The notes: generated by a model not told the origin, from the letters alone. A stretch of 64,000 bases of DNA from Neorickettsia findlayensis (GCF_009856525.1 NZ_CP047224.1:434001-498000), one strand, 5' to 3'. Positions 54,637-64,000 are shown, counted from the stretch's first letter. Numbers and translations are program-made.

Positions 54637-56061
54637 ATGAGCGAATCGTGTTTTTTATGGGTTGCTGTGCTGGCACACTTGTTCGCATTTTTGCTATATT
54701 CCACAGCAGGACGCCACAAGCCCGTTTTTTATTATACAATTAGCACCCTCACCGCGATACTAAGTTTTATTGCTGCAGCAGTGCTAGCAATAAAAGGTAA
54801 GCCACTTATTATTGAAGTATTTCAAATCACACGTCACGTAGGAATCGCCTTCGGGTTGGACAAAATTACACTGATGTTTGCCCTGTTATGCTCGCTACTC
54901 AGCATACCAGCGACAATATACGCAATCAGTTATATGTATGCAATCAAAGGGAAAAGAAAGGCTAGATTTTTCGCGCGGATTCACCTTTCACTTGCCATTA
55001 CTATGCTTTTAGCATTCTCAGGAAACTTGCTGACAATGTTTATTTTCTATGAGCTACTTACCCTCGCGACCTACACACTTGTAAATCATGACAACACAGA
55101 AAATAGCTTCAGAGCTGCACGAATCTACCTAGCTTATTTAGTTCTTCCATCAGTCGGATTACTACTACCTGCAATTCTTATCACATACAAAATTACCGGC
55201 AGCTTCACCTTTGATGAAAGCTTACATATCAGCATTGTTGGACTCCCGAGGTTAGCATTATTCTTGATGTTCGCATACGGAACAGCAAAAACTGCCATCT
55301 TTCCTTTACATGGTTGGTTACCAAAAGCAATGATTGCACCAACTCCTGTAAGTGCGCTGTTACACGCCGTTGCAGTTGTCAAAGCTGGAATATTTTGCAT
55401 GCTGAAGGTGGCGAAATACGTTTTTACAATATCCGACCCGGCAAATGTGATTCTCATGACACCAATAACTTGTATTTATGCCTTTACAATTATCTTCGCA
55501 TCTGTCGTTGCACTGAAAAAACACTCCCTGAAGGAGATCTTAGCTTATTCGACTGTTAGTCAACTCTCGTATATTGGAATTACTTTAAGTATATTCACTG
55601 AAAACGCATTCAATTATGCAATTTTATATATGGTTCTACATGCCTTTGCAAAAATAACCCTTTTTTTTACTGCAGGAGCTATGTACGCAAGAACCGGGAA
55701 GACAAGCTCAAAACAACTTCATGGAATAGGAAGAGAGATGCCTGTGGCGATGTCCTCCTTTTCAATAGGAGCATTGACAATGATAGGACTCCCACCTACT
55801 GCAACCCTTTTATGCAAGGCCGACATTTTATCAGAGGCGTTGGCACAATGTAACTACATACTCATTGTCACCTTAGTTATCAGCACTGCACTTAATTGCG
55901 GATACTTTCTACCGATTATCTTCAATGCATTTTTCTGTGAACCTATAGTGGCCCCTGCTACGGGGAATACTATGACTAGACAGAAATTGGATCCGCTTGC
56001 CCTGTCATATTTTTTTACTGGAAGTATCTGTGTCGTTCTTTTTATATACAAATTTTTTTAA
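54637..56061 (+). CDS. MrpD/NuoM-type proton-translocating antiporter subunit
   Basis: A 474-residue membrane protein with about 14 helices. The family marks are good: FYELLTLATYTLV with the membrane glutamate, GTAKTAIFPLHGWLPKAMIA and PTPVSALLHAVAVVKAGIF with the paired membrane lysines and the helix-breaking prolines, and LKEILAYSTVSQLSYIG. Such subunits carry one proton channel of complex I (NuoL/M/N) or of Mrp Na+/H+ antiporters. The Mrp subunit D reading is preferred because nuoD is far from it and mrpE-like genes exist here; a stray Nuo subunit remains possible. Confidence 0.8.
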   Translation: MSESCFLWVAVLAHLFAFLLYSTAGRHKPVFYYTISTLTAILSFIAAAVLAIKGKPLIIEVFQITRHVGIAFGLDKITLMFALLCSLLSIPATIYAISYMYAIKGKRKARFFARIHLSLAITMLLAFSGNLLTMFIFYELLTLATYTLVNHDNTENSFRAARIYLAYLVLPSVGLLLPAILITYKITGSFTFDESLHISIVGLPRLALFLMFAYGTAKTAIFPLHGWLPKAMIAPTPVSALLHAVAVVKAGIFCMLKVAKYVFTISDPANVILMTPITCIYAFTIIFASVVALKKHSLKEILAYSTVSQLSYIGITLSIFTENAFNYAILYMVLHAFAKITLFFTAGAMYARTGKTSSKQLHGIGREMPVAMSSFSIGALTMIGLPPTATLLCKADILSEALAQCNYILIVTLVISTALNCGYFLPIIFNAFFCEPIVAPATGNTMTRQKLDPLALSYFFTGSICVVLFIYKFF

Positions 56062-56172
56062 AAACAACAGTGCTTATGCAACAGCAAAATAAACATCAAG
56101 ACCTTCTACCGAGTAGCTGTAAATATTCATTTAACCAGGTAGTTATATGATTTCGGTTACTTAAACAACAAG

Positions 56173-56838
56173 ATGCTTTTTTACAGGGTACTTTTATTTT
56201 CGTATCTGATCGATTCACTGCTTACATTAATCCCAAAACTGATACTAACAGTAGCATACCTTTTTTTCTCAAGTGTGATACTTATTGCATTTCTCACAGC
56301 TAGTATTTCCACTACTAAATATGCAATTCTGAATCCAGGTGAGAGCCTTCACTATCTACTTGGGTACCTGAAATGGATTTGGCTCAATAATAGACATATC
56401 AGCCTTGAGCACTTTTTTTATACACTTGTTTCATTTACTACACCTTATTTGAGTTGGAAATGCGTAAAAAAAATAGCCAACACAACAATAAGAAAGCTCA
56501 GAAAAAGTGGAAAACAATACCTGAAAAGTCTAAAACCACAAATATTAAAAAAGCTATTATATAAGTGTGCGCAATATCGTATGAAGCAAGATACACCCAC
56601 ATGGAAAAAGAGCGTAAACCATGAGAAAGATCGTAGTAGAACACTCAGTGAAACACGCTCTTATCTTTCGTACACTCATGATGATGCACCATCAACGCGT
56701 CCGTCACACAAAAACAGACATGTACATCAGCAAACAGATCTGCAAGGAATAAGTAACAATACTGCTCCAAGAAATACAAACCCACTGAATACAAGTAAAG
56801 AAAAACAGGGTCACGAATCAGATACAGAACGCTCATAA
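56173..56838 (+). CDS. Hypothetical membrane protein with basic tail
   Basis: A 221-codon frame. Residues about 8-50 are hydrophobic (two helices: LLFSYLIDSLLTLIPKL and VAYLFFSSVILIAFLTA), a third weaker segment lies near 80-95, and residues 100-221 are hydrophilic, basic then Ser/His/Asn-rich, likely disordered and cytoplasmic. No known domain. Its last 28 bases overlap the convergent gene at 56811, so one end may be mis-drawn or the genes truly overlap. I do not recognise it; perhaps lineage-specific. Confidence 0.65.
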   Translation: MLFYRVLLFSYLIDSLLTLIPKLILTVAYLFFSSVILIAFLTASISTTKYAILNPGESLHYLLGYLKWIWLNNRHISLEHFFYTLVSFTTPYLSWKCVKKIANTTIRKLRKSGKQYLKSLKPQILKKLLYKCAQYRMKQDTPTWKKSVNHEKDRSRTLSETRSYLSYTHDDAPSTRPSHKNRHVHQQTDLQGISNNTAPRNTNPLNTSKEKQGHESDTERS

Positions 56839-57392
56839 GAAAGAGCGTCTAAAAGCCTATTAGAAAGGCTCCTAAGATACAGATTCACATCAACAGATGC
56901 TCCTATGTTACCTAAAGACATCTCTGCATTATCCACTTTGCCATCTAAAAATTGTATAACCGCATCCAAAAACTGTGAGGTAGAGGTATAGATAAGATGA
57001 TTCTCGACATGCCGATTGAGCAATTCGAGGTTCAACTTAGAAAATTCACGAATGTACACATAAGGTGAATTGAGGTAAACAAAGTTGTACAACTCTTTCC
57101 TCTTCGAATCATCTAAATACTCAGGTGGAAGCTTAGCAAGGTGGATAGCAGCAATACTTGCATAGGGCTGATGCTTTGCAGCCACGATACTCTGTAGTTT
57201 TCCTTTCAAATCATGCAGATTTTCTGTGCTGAGAGCATTGTAAAGCAGTATACTTTCCCTCAGCGCTGGAGCTTTGTCAAAATGTTTATATAGAGCAAAA
57301 CTACTCAGGCCAATAGCACACACAAAAAGCACTAGCGACACCAAATAAAAACTTTTGCTTCTCTCAAAAATCATGCCGTACCAATCGATCAT
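56811..57392 (-). CDS. YfgM-like single-pass membrane protein with TPR-type helices
   Basis: A 193-residue protein with one membrane helix (about residues 16-34) and an outer helical domain. The start [22 protein letters not shown] and [11 protein letters not shown] resemble YfgM/TPR_21 proteins, which help periplasmic chaperone networks at the Sec translocon. The similarity is weak. Its ATG overlaps the nuoD stop by 4 bases, so it is coupled to nuoD. The 3' end converges on a hypothetical gene with a 28-base overlap. Confidence 0.5.
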   Translation of the reverse strand: MIDWYGMIFERSKSFYLVSLVLFVCAIGLSSFALYKHFDKAPALRESILLYNALSTENLHDLKGKLQSIVAAKHQPYASIAAIHLAKLPPEYLDDSKRKELYNFVYLNSPYVYIREFSKLNLELLNRHVENHLIYTSTSQFLDAVIQFLDGKVDNAEMSLGNIGASVDVNLYLRSLSNRLLDALSYERSVSDS

Positions 57393-58555
57393 CTATCCAC
57401 CTCACCAAAAACAATATCCAATGACCCAAGAATAGCAGGTACATCAGCAAGAAGATGTTTCCGAGAAAGAGTATCAAGAGCTTGTAAATGAACAAACCCA
57501 GGTGCACGGATCCTACAACGATAAGGCCTATTCGTGCCATCAGAAACAATGTAAACTCCAAACTCCCCCTTCGGAGACTCTACTGCAAAATAGGCCTCTC
57601 CCTCTGGAACATGATAGCCCTCCGAATAAAGCTTGAAGTGATGAATAAGAGCCTCCATAGAAGTTTTCATCTCAGCACGACTCGGTGGGGCAATTTTCCT
57701 ATCATCCACGACAACTGGCCCTTCTGGAAGCCTCTCTATACACTGCTTGATGATTTTAACTGACTCATACATCTCAGCCATTCTCACCAAATATCTATCG
57801 TACGAATCACCGCAATTTCCTACCGGGATCGCAAAATCCAATGACTCATACACTTCGTATGGCTGACTTCTGCGTAGATCCCAAGGTATACCAGAAGCAC
57901 GCAAAACCGGTCCAGAGAAACCAAGCGCAACTGCTTCCTTTTTACTTACTTTACCTATGTCAACCAAGCGTTGCTTAAAAATCGGATTATCTGTAAGAAC
58001 ATCCGCCACATCATCAAGCTTATGTGGGAAACTTTCTAAAAAGGAGATTATCTCCTCATCGAGACCATCCGGTATATCTGCAGCAAGCCCACCAGGACGT
58101 ATATACGCAGCATGGAACCTCGCCCCAGAAGCCTTTTCATAGAAAGAAAGCATCTTTTCACGCTCCTCGAACATCCAAAACAAGGGGTTCATAGCACCTA
58201 CATCGAGTGCGTGAGTAGTGACATTCAACAGGTGATTCAAAATACGGGTTATCTCAACAAAGATTACCCTTAGATACTGTGCTCTAGGGGGTACAGTAAT
58301 GCCGAGCAGTTTTTCCACGCAAAGCGAATAGGCATGCTCCTGCGCCATCGGTGAAACGTAATCCAGCCTATCAAAATAGGGTAAAGCCTGAAGATATGTT
58401 TTATGCTCTATCAGCTTCTCAGTTCCCCTGTGCAAAAAACCAATGTGCGGATCAAGGCGTTCAACTGTTTCTCCATCAAGCTGCATAATCAGACGAAGCA
58501 CCCCATGCGCAGCCGGGTGCTGAGGCCCAAAGTTAAGCTCCTTTATTACGGTCAT
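57389..58555 (-). CDS. nuoD: NADH-quinone oxidoreductase subunit D
   Basis: A 388-residue peripheral-arm subunit of complex I that forms part of the quinone site. The family start [17 protein letters not shown] and [28 protein letters not shown] are exact, and the end [29 protein letters not shown] is typical. It is followed by a coupled YfgM-like gene. Other nuo genes are elsewhere, so the complex I operon is broken up. tRNA-Asn lies 80 bp upstream. Confidence 0.97.
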   Translation of the reverse strand: MTVIKELNFGPQHPAAHGVLRLIMQLDGETVERLDPHIGFLHRGTEKLIEHKTYLQALPYFDRLDYVSPMAQEHAYSLCVEKLLGITVPPRAQYLRVIFVEITRILNHLLNVTTHALDVGAMNPLFWMFEEREKMLSFYEKASGARFHAAYIRPGGLAADIPDGLDEEIISFLESFPHKLDDVADVLTDNPIFKQRLVDIGKVSKKEAVALGFSGPVLRASGIPWDLRRSQPYEVYESLDFAIPVGNCGDSYDRYLVRMAEMYESVKIIKQCIERLPEGPVVVDDRKIAPPSRAEMKTSMEALIHHFKLYSEGYHVPEGEAYFAVESPKGEFGVYIVSDGTNRPYRCRIRAPGFVHLQALDTLSRKHLLADVPAILGSLDIVFGEVDR

Positions 58556-58634
58556 ACCTAATACAAATATGAAAAAGAAAGGGCACTGTGTAACCCGGAT
58601 ACCAACTGTAGCTCGAAACCAGCAGAATCAGACG

Positions 58635-58707
58635 CTCCTCGGGCCGGGCTCGAACCAGCGACCCTGTGGTTAACAGCCACATGCTCTACCAACTGAGCTA
58701 CCGAGGA
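58635..58707 (-). tRNA. tRNA-Asn (anticodon GTT)
   Basis: On the minus strand the acceptor TCCTCGG pairs with CCGAGGA, discriminator G. The anticodon arm TGTGG-CTGTTAA-CCACA gives GUU for asparagine. The D arm (GCTCAGTTGGTAGAGC) and the T arm (CTGG-TTCGAGC-CCGG plus one) are normal. CCA is not encoded. It lies in the nuoD-serS gap on the same strand as both. Confidence 0.95.
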
Positions 58708-58967
58708 AACTCCCAGGATTCTACTATAAAAGCCACGTTGAAACAAGAGGAAATGCAAAACGCATTTCAGGACTTTGCTCCACATCCATAAGTGTGAGAA
58801 CACGTTTCTGATCAAATATTTAATAATCTAAATCCCATGAAACACACTTTATTCAACTGATTTTTGTAAAGCTAAACAGCTCTCTCTGAACGCCGCATCT
58901 CAATAACATTAACAAATTTAAAATGCACCCCTCATCTCACAAGCAAGTATTACAGCAAACAACTTAC

Positions 58968-60215
58968 CTACCTGATAAAATCAGTACCGAAACTGCTTCT
59001 CAAGACTTCTGGAACTTCAATAGAACCATCATACATCTGATAATTCTCCAAAATTGCAACGATAGTTCTACCAATAGCAAGAGAGCTCGCGTTCAGTGTG
59101 TGCAGAAAGCCCTTTTTCTTCTTGAATTTATACTTAATTGCTAATCTTCTAGATTGAAAATCTCCACAGTTGGAACAACTAGAAATCTCTCTGTAACAGC
59201 GCTGAGATGGAATCCAAACTTCTATGTCATATGTTTTTTTTGAACAGAAGCCGATATCACCCGAACATAAATTGACAACTCGGTATGGCAATTTCAGCTT
59301 CTGTAATAGACCCTCAGCTATACATAACATTCGCTCGAGTTCCTCATCCGATTTATCTGGTTCTGTTATCGACAAAAGTTCTACCTTGCCAAACTGATGT
59401 TGCCTTATTATACCTTTAGTATCCTTGCCACTGCTCCCTGCCTCAGAACGGAAACATTCACTGTAGGAAGTCATCCTAAGTGGTAGTTCAGCCTCCCCAA
59501 AAAAATGATCAGACACAAAGTTTAGCAGAGTAACTTCACTTGTTGGAACCAATCGCATCCCGCCATCTACCCTAAATGACTCTTGGGAAAACTTTGGTAA
59601 CTGTCCAGCTTTATACATAGCATCTTCTTTTACTAGGTACGGTAGAAAATATTCACGGTGACCATGCTCTATATTGTGCTCAAGCATGAAATCTTTGAGC
59701 ACTCTAAACAGTCTCGCCCCTTTACCAATGAATCCAGAAAACCTTGCCCCTGAAACCTTCGCAACGTTTGAAAAATCCAATATACCCAGAGCAACACCAA
59801 GTTCATCATGGGCTTTGGGTTCAAACCCAAGATCCCTAACCACACCCCATGACTTTACTACAACATTAGAGCTCTCATCTTCACCTATTGGGACGTCTTC
59901 AGCCAAAATGTTAGGTAAATCTAACATGATCAATTCAAGCTGCTCACAAATTTTTTGGAGATCCTCCTTAACCCTCAGAATTTCCTTATCTATCACTTTG
60001 GCTTTTTCACAGAGCTCATTTTTGTCCTGCTGAATAAGCTGAAAAGATCTCGTCAATTCGTTTTTGCTCGCTTGGAGATTATTAAGTGAAGTTAGACAAC
60101 TTTTTCGTTCTTCATACAGCGTAACTATAGGTGAAGGATCAAACCTTAAGCCACGCCTCTTCATTGTTTCAGTAAACCCTTTCGGATTAGAGATTATATA
60201 TTCGAGATCATTCAT
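58968..60215 (-). CDS. serS: Seryl-tRNA synthetase
   Basis: A 415-residue class II synthetase. The N-terminal coiled-coil arm (about residues 25-110) is followed by the catalytic domain with motif 2 (YSECFRSEAGSSGKDTKGII) and motif 3 (AIGRTIVAILENYQ). The open frame starts at 60299, but the ATG at 60215 gives the family start MNDLEYIISNPKGFTETM. The length is typical. It charges tRNA-Ser; one such tRNA is at 24921. It stands alone on the minus strand. Confidence 0.95.
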   Translation of the reverse strand: MNDLEYIISNPKGFTETMKRRGLRFDPSPIVTLYEERKSCLTSLNNLQASKNELTRSFQLIQQDKNELCEKAKVIDKEILRVKEDLQKICEQLELIMLDLPNILAEDVPIGEDESSNVVVKSWGVVRDLGFEPKAHDELGVALGILDFSNVAKVSGARFSGFIGKGARLFRVLKDFMLEHNIEHGHREYFLPYLVKEDAMYKAGQLPKFSQESFRVDGGMRLVPTSEVTLLNFVSDHFFGEAELPLRMTSYSECFRSEAGSSGKDTKGIIRQHQFGKVELLSITEPDKSDEELERMLCIAEGLLQKLKLPYRVVNLCSGDIGFCSKKTYDIEVWIPSQRCYREISSCSNCGDFQSRRLAIKYKFKKKKGFLHTLNASSLAIGRTIVAILENYQMYDGSIEVPEVLRSSFGTDFIR

Positions 60216-60444
60216 TATTCGTTTGTCTGTGCAACTCAATGAGAATATACAGCTTAACGTAGTCACTTTGTACTCTTCGGACACGATGTACAGTAACACA
60301 GCACTTCTTCTAACAACTTAGCACTCAGAAAACCGCAACAAACCACTAGGGAAGTGCAAATAAGACACTCAAGTGGCTGATTCCATGGGAAACAACTTTT
60401 CTCAATAATTCTGTTATTTAGTCCGGTAAACTATCCGCTAGACG

Positions 60445-61362
60445 CTAGGAAAGTATTTCCATTAAAATATATCTTTCGGCGTCCTGAGGTTGGTTAAAAA
60501 CCTTAATTCCACTAAACTTATTCCTAAACCAGGTTAACTGCCTTTTAGCATAATTACGAATGCTCTGCTGGCTCATTGCAACCATGTGCTCGAAAGTGAT
60601 CTCACTCCTTAAATAGGAAGCTATCTCTCTAAACCCGCATATGGTTGTTACCGCACGATTTTTGTGAACCGCCTCATTTTCAATAACTGAAGCTACCTCA
60701 TCTATCGCGCCTGAATTCACTGCTTCGAGAAATCTCTTATTGATTTTAGAGTAAAGAGAGTCTCTATCTGACGGAACAACGGATATAACGTCAATGCAAT
60801 CATACGGGATCTTGTATACGGAAGACTCTCGATACAACTCCTGAATCGTCTTACCAGTGTATAGAAAGTATGCAACATCCCTCACCATCTTATATGAATC
60901 GCATGAAAACTCCGACAAATCCCTACCTGCTTTACTGACAAAACGCTCAAGAAAACCAGAGGGACCAAGGGAATTAAGCTCTACAGAAAGATCCTGTAAA
61001 AGAGAATCAGGTAATGAAGGAAGAAGACTAATTCCATGCATCAAGGAATACACATACATTGGTGTCCCGCCAACAATCAAAGGTACACCTTTCTGCGCCC
61101 AGATACTTTGGAGACAAGAAGCACAATCACGCATCCAAGAAGCGACTGATGGAACAAAATCATCAAAAACTGACAAGTACCCGTAAAGCATACCGCAAGA
61201 AGCTTGGCTTGTTAAAATGGGCAACTCCCTATAAACCTGTTTTGAATCAGCATTAACAACCACAAGCCTATCAGACACCTTACTGATAGCACACGCAACA
61301 GAAGTCTTCCCAGAAGAAGTGGGACCTGTAAGAACGAGAACCCTCCGACTTGTATTGTGCAT
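60445..61362 (-). CDS. miaA: tRNA dimethylallyltransferase MiaA
   Basis: A 305-residue enzyme that adds an isopentenyl group to A37 of tRNAs reading UNN codons. P-loop GPTSSGKTSVACAIS is near residues 13-27, NADSKQVYRELPILT near 38-52 is the DMAPP/tRNA region, and GGTPMYVYSL follows. The frame is open to 61467, but the ATG at 61362 gives normal length and is preceded by AGGAA about ten bases away. It follows the small gene at 61376-61687, which ends 13 bases before its start. Confidence 0.93.
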   Translation of the reverse strand: MHNTSRRVLVLTGPTSSGKTSVACAISKVSDRLVVVNADSKQVYRELPILTSQASCGMLYGYLSVFDDFVPSVASWMRDCASCLQSIWAQKGVPLIVGGTPMYVYSLMHGISLLPSLPDSLLQDLSVELNSLGPSGFLERFVSKAGRDLSEFSCDSYKMVRDVAYFLYTGKTIQELYRESSVYKIPYDCIDVISVVPSDRDSLYSKINKRFLEAVNSGAIDEVASVIENEAVHKNRAVTTICGFREIASYLRSEITFEHMVAMSQQSIRNYAKRQLTWFRNKFSGIKVFNQPQDAERYILMEILS

Positions 61363-61375
61363 AGGCAAAGTATTC

Positions 61376-61687
61376 CTACTGCACCAGCTCCTCTTCCTTC
61401 TGCTGAATCTCTTCTTCAGAGTCGCACCCTTCCTGATGAGAATCTCCTTTATTCTTTCTAACACCACGCATCACACCAGTAGGAATCTTCTCAAAGGCCT
61501 GAGTCCTGCGATTCCAAAAATACTTTCTCATGATCAACTTAGATTCAAACAAAATAACCTGATCATTACTATCAATCAACATATCTTGATCACCAAGAAC
61601 AACAGCATTGTAGTACATCTCCTGCAATTTGTTCCTGAAAGCCTGTCTTATCGAATAATCCTCTTCGAATCCTACTTCTTCATTCAT
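61376..61687 (-). CDS. Small hypothetical protein upstream of miaA
   Basis: A 103-residue hydrophilic protein: MNEEVGFEEDYSIRQAFRNK near the start, a middle that reads like a folded domain (LIMRKYFWNRRTQAFE), and an acidic tail (CDSEEEIQQKEEELVQ). No signal peptide or membrane helix. The ATG is preceded by TAGGA five bases away, a clear ribosome-binding site. It ends 13 bp before miaA, so the two are probably cotranscribed. I do not recognise the family. Confidence 0.7.
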   Translation of the reverse strand: MNEEVGFEEDYSIRQAFRNKLQEMYYNAVVLGDQDMLIDSNDQVILFESKLIMRKYFWNRRTQAFEKIPTGVMRGVRKNKGDSHQEGCDSEEEIQQKEEELVQ

Positions 61688-61776
61688 ACTATTCCTACGA
61701 TCAAATACAAAAATATAAAGGGCACACTCTATTATAATAAAAGCATATTATCTCATGAATGTAAACATCTATTTAA

Positions 61777-61932
61777 TTAGATCAATTTAATAATTAAGAA
61801 AACAACTCTTATCAGAAATATCAAGAGCACCCAAAAGATACCAACAAACCAAAACTCACTCCTATAAAACGCAGAAAGATGCGGGAAAGAGTAGAGGTCC
61901 GTACAAATCTTCGGTAATACCTTAAATAACAT
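61777..61932 (-). CDS. Possible 51-residue membrane protein
   Basis: A short frame starting with ATG at 61932. The first 22 residues are mixed (MLFKVLPKICTDLYSFPHLS), and the rest is one strongly hydrophobic, aromatic helix (SEFWFVGIFWVLLIFLI) ending in RVVFLIIKLI. It reads upstream of and in the same direction as the small gene and miaA. The composition, stop-free run and single clear helix argue for a real membrane peptide; it faintly recalls ATP synthase F0 subunit b or ATP8-like helices. No Shine-Dalgarno sequence is evident, so confidence is limited. Confidence 0.45.
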   Translation of the reverse strand: MLFKVLPKICTDLYSFPHLSAFYRSEFWFVGIFWVLLIFLIRVVFLIIKLI

Positions 61933-62131
61933 AAGTTAATATTGAATAAACTAGAAATTCTCTTTATTCTAATAGAGAATGCTTTACTATAGCAACCAAC
62001 GCATCTTAAAAAAGCCGCTAGACCTACACGAAAAATAACTTATCTTTTTTTAACAGCTGGTCAACTATTTTAGTTAAACAACTTAAATGCGTCATGTATA
62101 ATTCATAAAGAATACCCCATCGTCCACATTG
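61933..62131. promoter_or_regulatory. Gap before ccmF
   Basis: A 199-bp AT-rich region between the possible 51-residue gene and ccmF, divergent. It has TTTATTCTAATAGAGAATGC with a short AT hairpin (TTCTCTTTATTCTAATAGAGAA, 61958-61979), and a T-run near 62043-62050. No RNA gene seen. A promoter for ccmF must be here but is not certain. Confidence 0.35.
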
Positions 62132-63943
62132 ATGCTGACAACAATCCACTACTATCTTGGAACAACATTACTTTTTCTCGGTTTCCTATCAAGTCTAATG
62201 AGAAAACCTGGGATATTATTCCTCTTGAATTCACTTACTTTCATCACTCTTTTTCATGCATATTTATCAGATAATTTCCTCCTTCAGAGCGTATACTCAA
62301 GCTCCCATACAAACCTTCCATTTTCTTACAAACTCGTAGCAGGCTGGGCGACCCATGAGGGATCCATGATCCTATGGATCTGGGCACTTTCACTGTACCT
62401 ATTTGTATTCTCTAAAAAATATAGAGACTCACAAATTTACCAAGCCGTTATAACAATACAATCCTACATTGTATCTATATTCCTGTTATTCACAATTTAC
62501 TCAAGTAATCCATTCGCACTCTTCATTCTTGCTCCCTCCGAAGGCGGTGGGCTAAACCCGATTCTACAAGATACAGCTCTCATGGTCCATCCACCGATTC
62601 TCTATCTTGGATATGTTGGAACTTCAATCTGTTTTTCAATTGCAATAGCAATCTTATTGACGGGAAAATCTGGAAAAGAAGAGTTTCAACTGTTGAACTT
62701 CTTTCTTCTACTTGCATTCAGCTTTTTGACATTTGGTATAGCACTCGGTGGATGGTGGTCATACAGAGAACTCGGATGGGGAGGGTTCTGGTCTTGGGAC
62801 CCGGTAGAAAATATATCACTATTCCCATGGTTACTTATCTTGGGTGCAATACATTCATCATTTCTATCAATCAAAAAAGGAAAATCTCAAGCTCTTTCTG
62901 TAGGACTTTCAATCCTTGGGTTTGTTACAGCAACATTCGGTACATTTATCACTAGAATGGGCCTTACAGATTCTCTTCACACATTTAACACAAGTACAGA
63001 AAGTGGAATGTACTTACTAACAGTAACTAGTCTATTATCACTAATCTCAGCAATTATTTTCATTGTAAAATTCCGTACTCTTGGTAAAAGTGGCACAAGC
63101 AGCAACATCGATAGAGATTCAAGAGACTACCTAATGTCAGCACAGAGTATTCTGTGTCTTGGATTATTTATAGTGTTATTTTTGGCAACATTTGCACCAA
63201 AGTTCTCTAAGACATTTGGCTACGATTCCGTTTACATAATGCAATCTTTTTACAACACTGTTTCCGGAGAAGTTGCTGGAACCTTAGCGGTCTGCGTTTG
63301 CCTGTTTATTACATTGAAAAGTAAGGAAAGGTACACAAAATTCATCGTGTTAACCCTGGCTGCTATAACGCTTTCATTAGGAAATTTTGTAGACATTCTT
63401 ACTGCTTCTCTCTCGGTTTCAGGAATGATGACAATGCTTAGCACCCTGAGCAAACATGTAAAAGACCTACAGCAAGAGCGTAGCATAAGAGAACTCTTCA
63501 CAACAAAAAGGAATGCTTTTTTTCTGACACACTTTGGCTTTGGACTATTTCTTTACGCAGTAGCCGGATTTGGATCAAATTCACTGGAAAAAAAACAATA
63601 CTTTCAGGTTGGAGAACATCTTACAGTAAAAAACCATGTTATAAAGCTCATAGATTACAGCAAAATCAACAACGATCTTTTTTCCGGTATAAGGGCTGCT
63701 TTTACCATTAACGGAAGAGCTAAATTGGAACCAGAATTGCGATTTTATAAGCATGAAAATGCCCTTAACGCGGAGTCAGACACTTTTCACCATCTGTTGA
63801 GCGATATACAAATCCTAATAACTGGCATAGACGAAACCCTAGGACTCGCAGTAGAAATTTATTATAGGGACAAAATACAGCTAATCTGGCTGGGACTAGT
63901 GCTCATTATATTGGGGACGACACACAAGTTACTAATTCACTGA
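62132..63943 (+). CDS. ccmF: Cytochrome c maturation protein CcmF
   Basis: A 603-residue polytopic protein (about 13-15 helices) of the CcmF family, which joins heme to apocytochrome c with CcmH in the periplasm. The tryptophan-rich WWD motif WGGFWSWDPVENISLFPWL (about residues 225-243) and GGWWSYRELGWGGFW are clear, as are VAGWATHEGSMILWIWALSLYL and MVHPPILYLGYVGTS. A TTG at 62129 adjoins the chosen ATG at 62132. It fits with the Sco-type chaperone and complex I genes as part of aerobic respiration. Confidence 0.96.
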   Translation: MLTTIHYYLGTTLLFLGFLSSLMRKPGILFLLNSLTFITLFHAYLSDNFLLQSVYSSSHTNLPFSYKLVAGWATHEGSMILWIWALSLYLFVFSKKYRDSQIYQAVITIQSYIVSIFLLFTIYSSNPFALFILAPSEGGGLNPILQDTALMVHPPILYLGYVGTSICFSIAIAILLTGKSGKEEFQLLNFFLLLAFSFLTFGIALGGWWSYRELGWGGFWSWDPVENISLFPWLLILGAIHSSFLSIKKGKSQALSVGLSILGFVTATFGTFITRMGLTDSLHTFNTSTESGMYLLTVTSLLSLISAIIFIVKFRTLGKSGTSSNIDRDSRDYLMSAQSILCLGLFIVLFLATFAPKFSKTFGYDSVYIMQSFYNTVSGEVAGTLAVCVCLFITLKSKERYTKFIVLTLAAITLSLGNFVDILTASLSVSGMMTMLSTLSKHVKDLQQERSIRELFTTKRNAFFLTHFGFGLFLYAVAGFGSNSLEKKQYFQVGEHLTVKNHVIKLIDYSKINNDLFSGIRAAFTINGRAKLEPELRFYKHENALNAESDTFHHLLSDIQILITGIDETLGLAVEIYYRDKIQLIWLGLVLIILGTTHKLLIH

Positions 63944-64000
63944 TCTGAAATCGATTGCACTCCAAGAGTTTCTGCACAATCACACTTCTCGATAGCACGT
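63937..64000 (-). CDS. Possible C-terminal end of a minus-strand gene, cut by the window edge
   Basis: From the right edge the minus strand reads RAIEKCDCAETLGVQSISDQ and then stops with TGA at 63937-63939. It overlaps the ccmF stop by a few bases, which is common for convergent genes in this genome. Only 20 residues are visible, so the product cannot be named and chance is possible. Confidence 0.25.
   Translation of the reverse strand, partial: RAIEKCDCAETLGVQSISDQ

Overview
The window looks like a chromosomal stretch from a Neorickettsia-type bacterium (Rickettsiales, Anaplasmataceae). This is an inference from gene content and moderate AT-richness, not from a database match. Supporting points are the reduced, dispersed operons, a large NAD-glutamate dehydrogenase, a PleC/PleD-type signalling pair, scattered Mrp/complex I-like subunits, an orphan HK97 prohead protease gene of the kind reported for Rickettsiales GTA-like remnants, and no rRNA, plasmid or insertion-sequence genes. 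I see three tRNAs (Ser-GGA, Pro-TGG, Asn-GTT), none with an encoded CCA end. There is no CRISPR array and no transposase.

Layout, 1-16.4 kb. The left edge cuts a PleD-type response regulator on the minus strand. Next come a TatB-like protein and the 1586-residue NAD-glutamate dehydrogenase, then a tightly overlapped minus-strand operon nrdB-mrpE-gltX-PAS-like protein. The plus-strand cluster nusA-infB-rbfA-addB follows; rimP, often found before nusA, is absent.

16.4-28.9 kb. guaB is followed by an AT-rich gap and then an 802-codon membrane protein with three nearly identical 261-bp tandem repeats, which is the most distinctive coding feature here. A minus-strand operon rnd-NDUFA12-like-mlaD and recA come next, then a PleC-like histidine kinase, tRNA-Ser, sdhB, dnaJ and der.

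29-46 kb. ileS-pyrE, a lineage-specific hypothetical protein and a strong terminator are followed by a minus-strand operon of a TPR-methyltransferase, an RDD protein, a proton-antiporter-like membrane protein and ffh. After these lie a nitronate monooxygenase/FabK-family enzyme, ftsY, tmk-rlmE, sucB and pmbA. pmbA is flanked on both sides by long, nearly perfect palindromes, including three palindromes in a row just downstream.

46-64 kb. A Sco1-type copper chaperone, tRNA-Pro and dnaB are followed by the orphan prohead protease, a possible small lipoprotein, a pseudouridine synthase, a peroxiredoxin-thioredoxin reductase operon, ndk, murJ, an MrpD/NuoM-like subunit, a hypothetical membrane protein, nuoD with a YfgM-like gene, tRNA-Asn, serS, miaA with two small genes upstream, and ccmF.

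How they fit together. Glutamate dehydrogenase, the 2-oxoglutarate dehydrogenase E2, succinate dehydrogenase iron-sulfur protein, NuoD, the NDUFA12-like subunit, the Sco chaperone and CcmF together describe aerobic respiration on glutamate/glutamine through the TCA cycle, which fits an obligate intracellular bacterium. Most other genes are translation, replication or secretion housekeeping. The most unusual signals are the repeat protein, the palindrome series around pmbA with a related copy at 54.6 kb, the orphan capsid protease, and small ORFs below usual annotation cut-offs.
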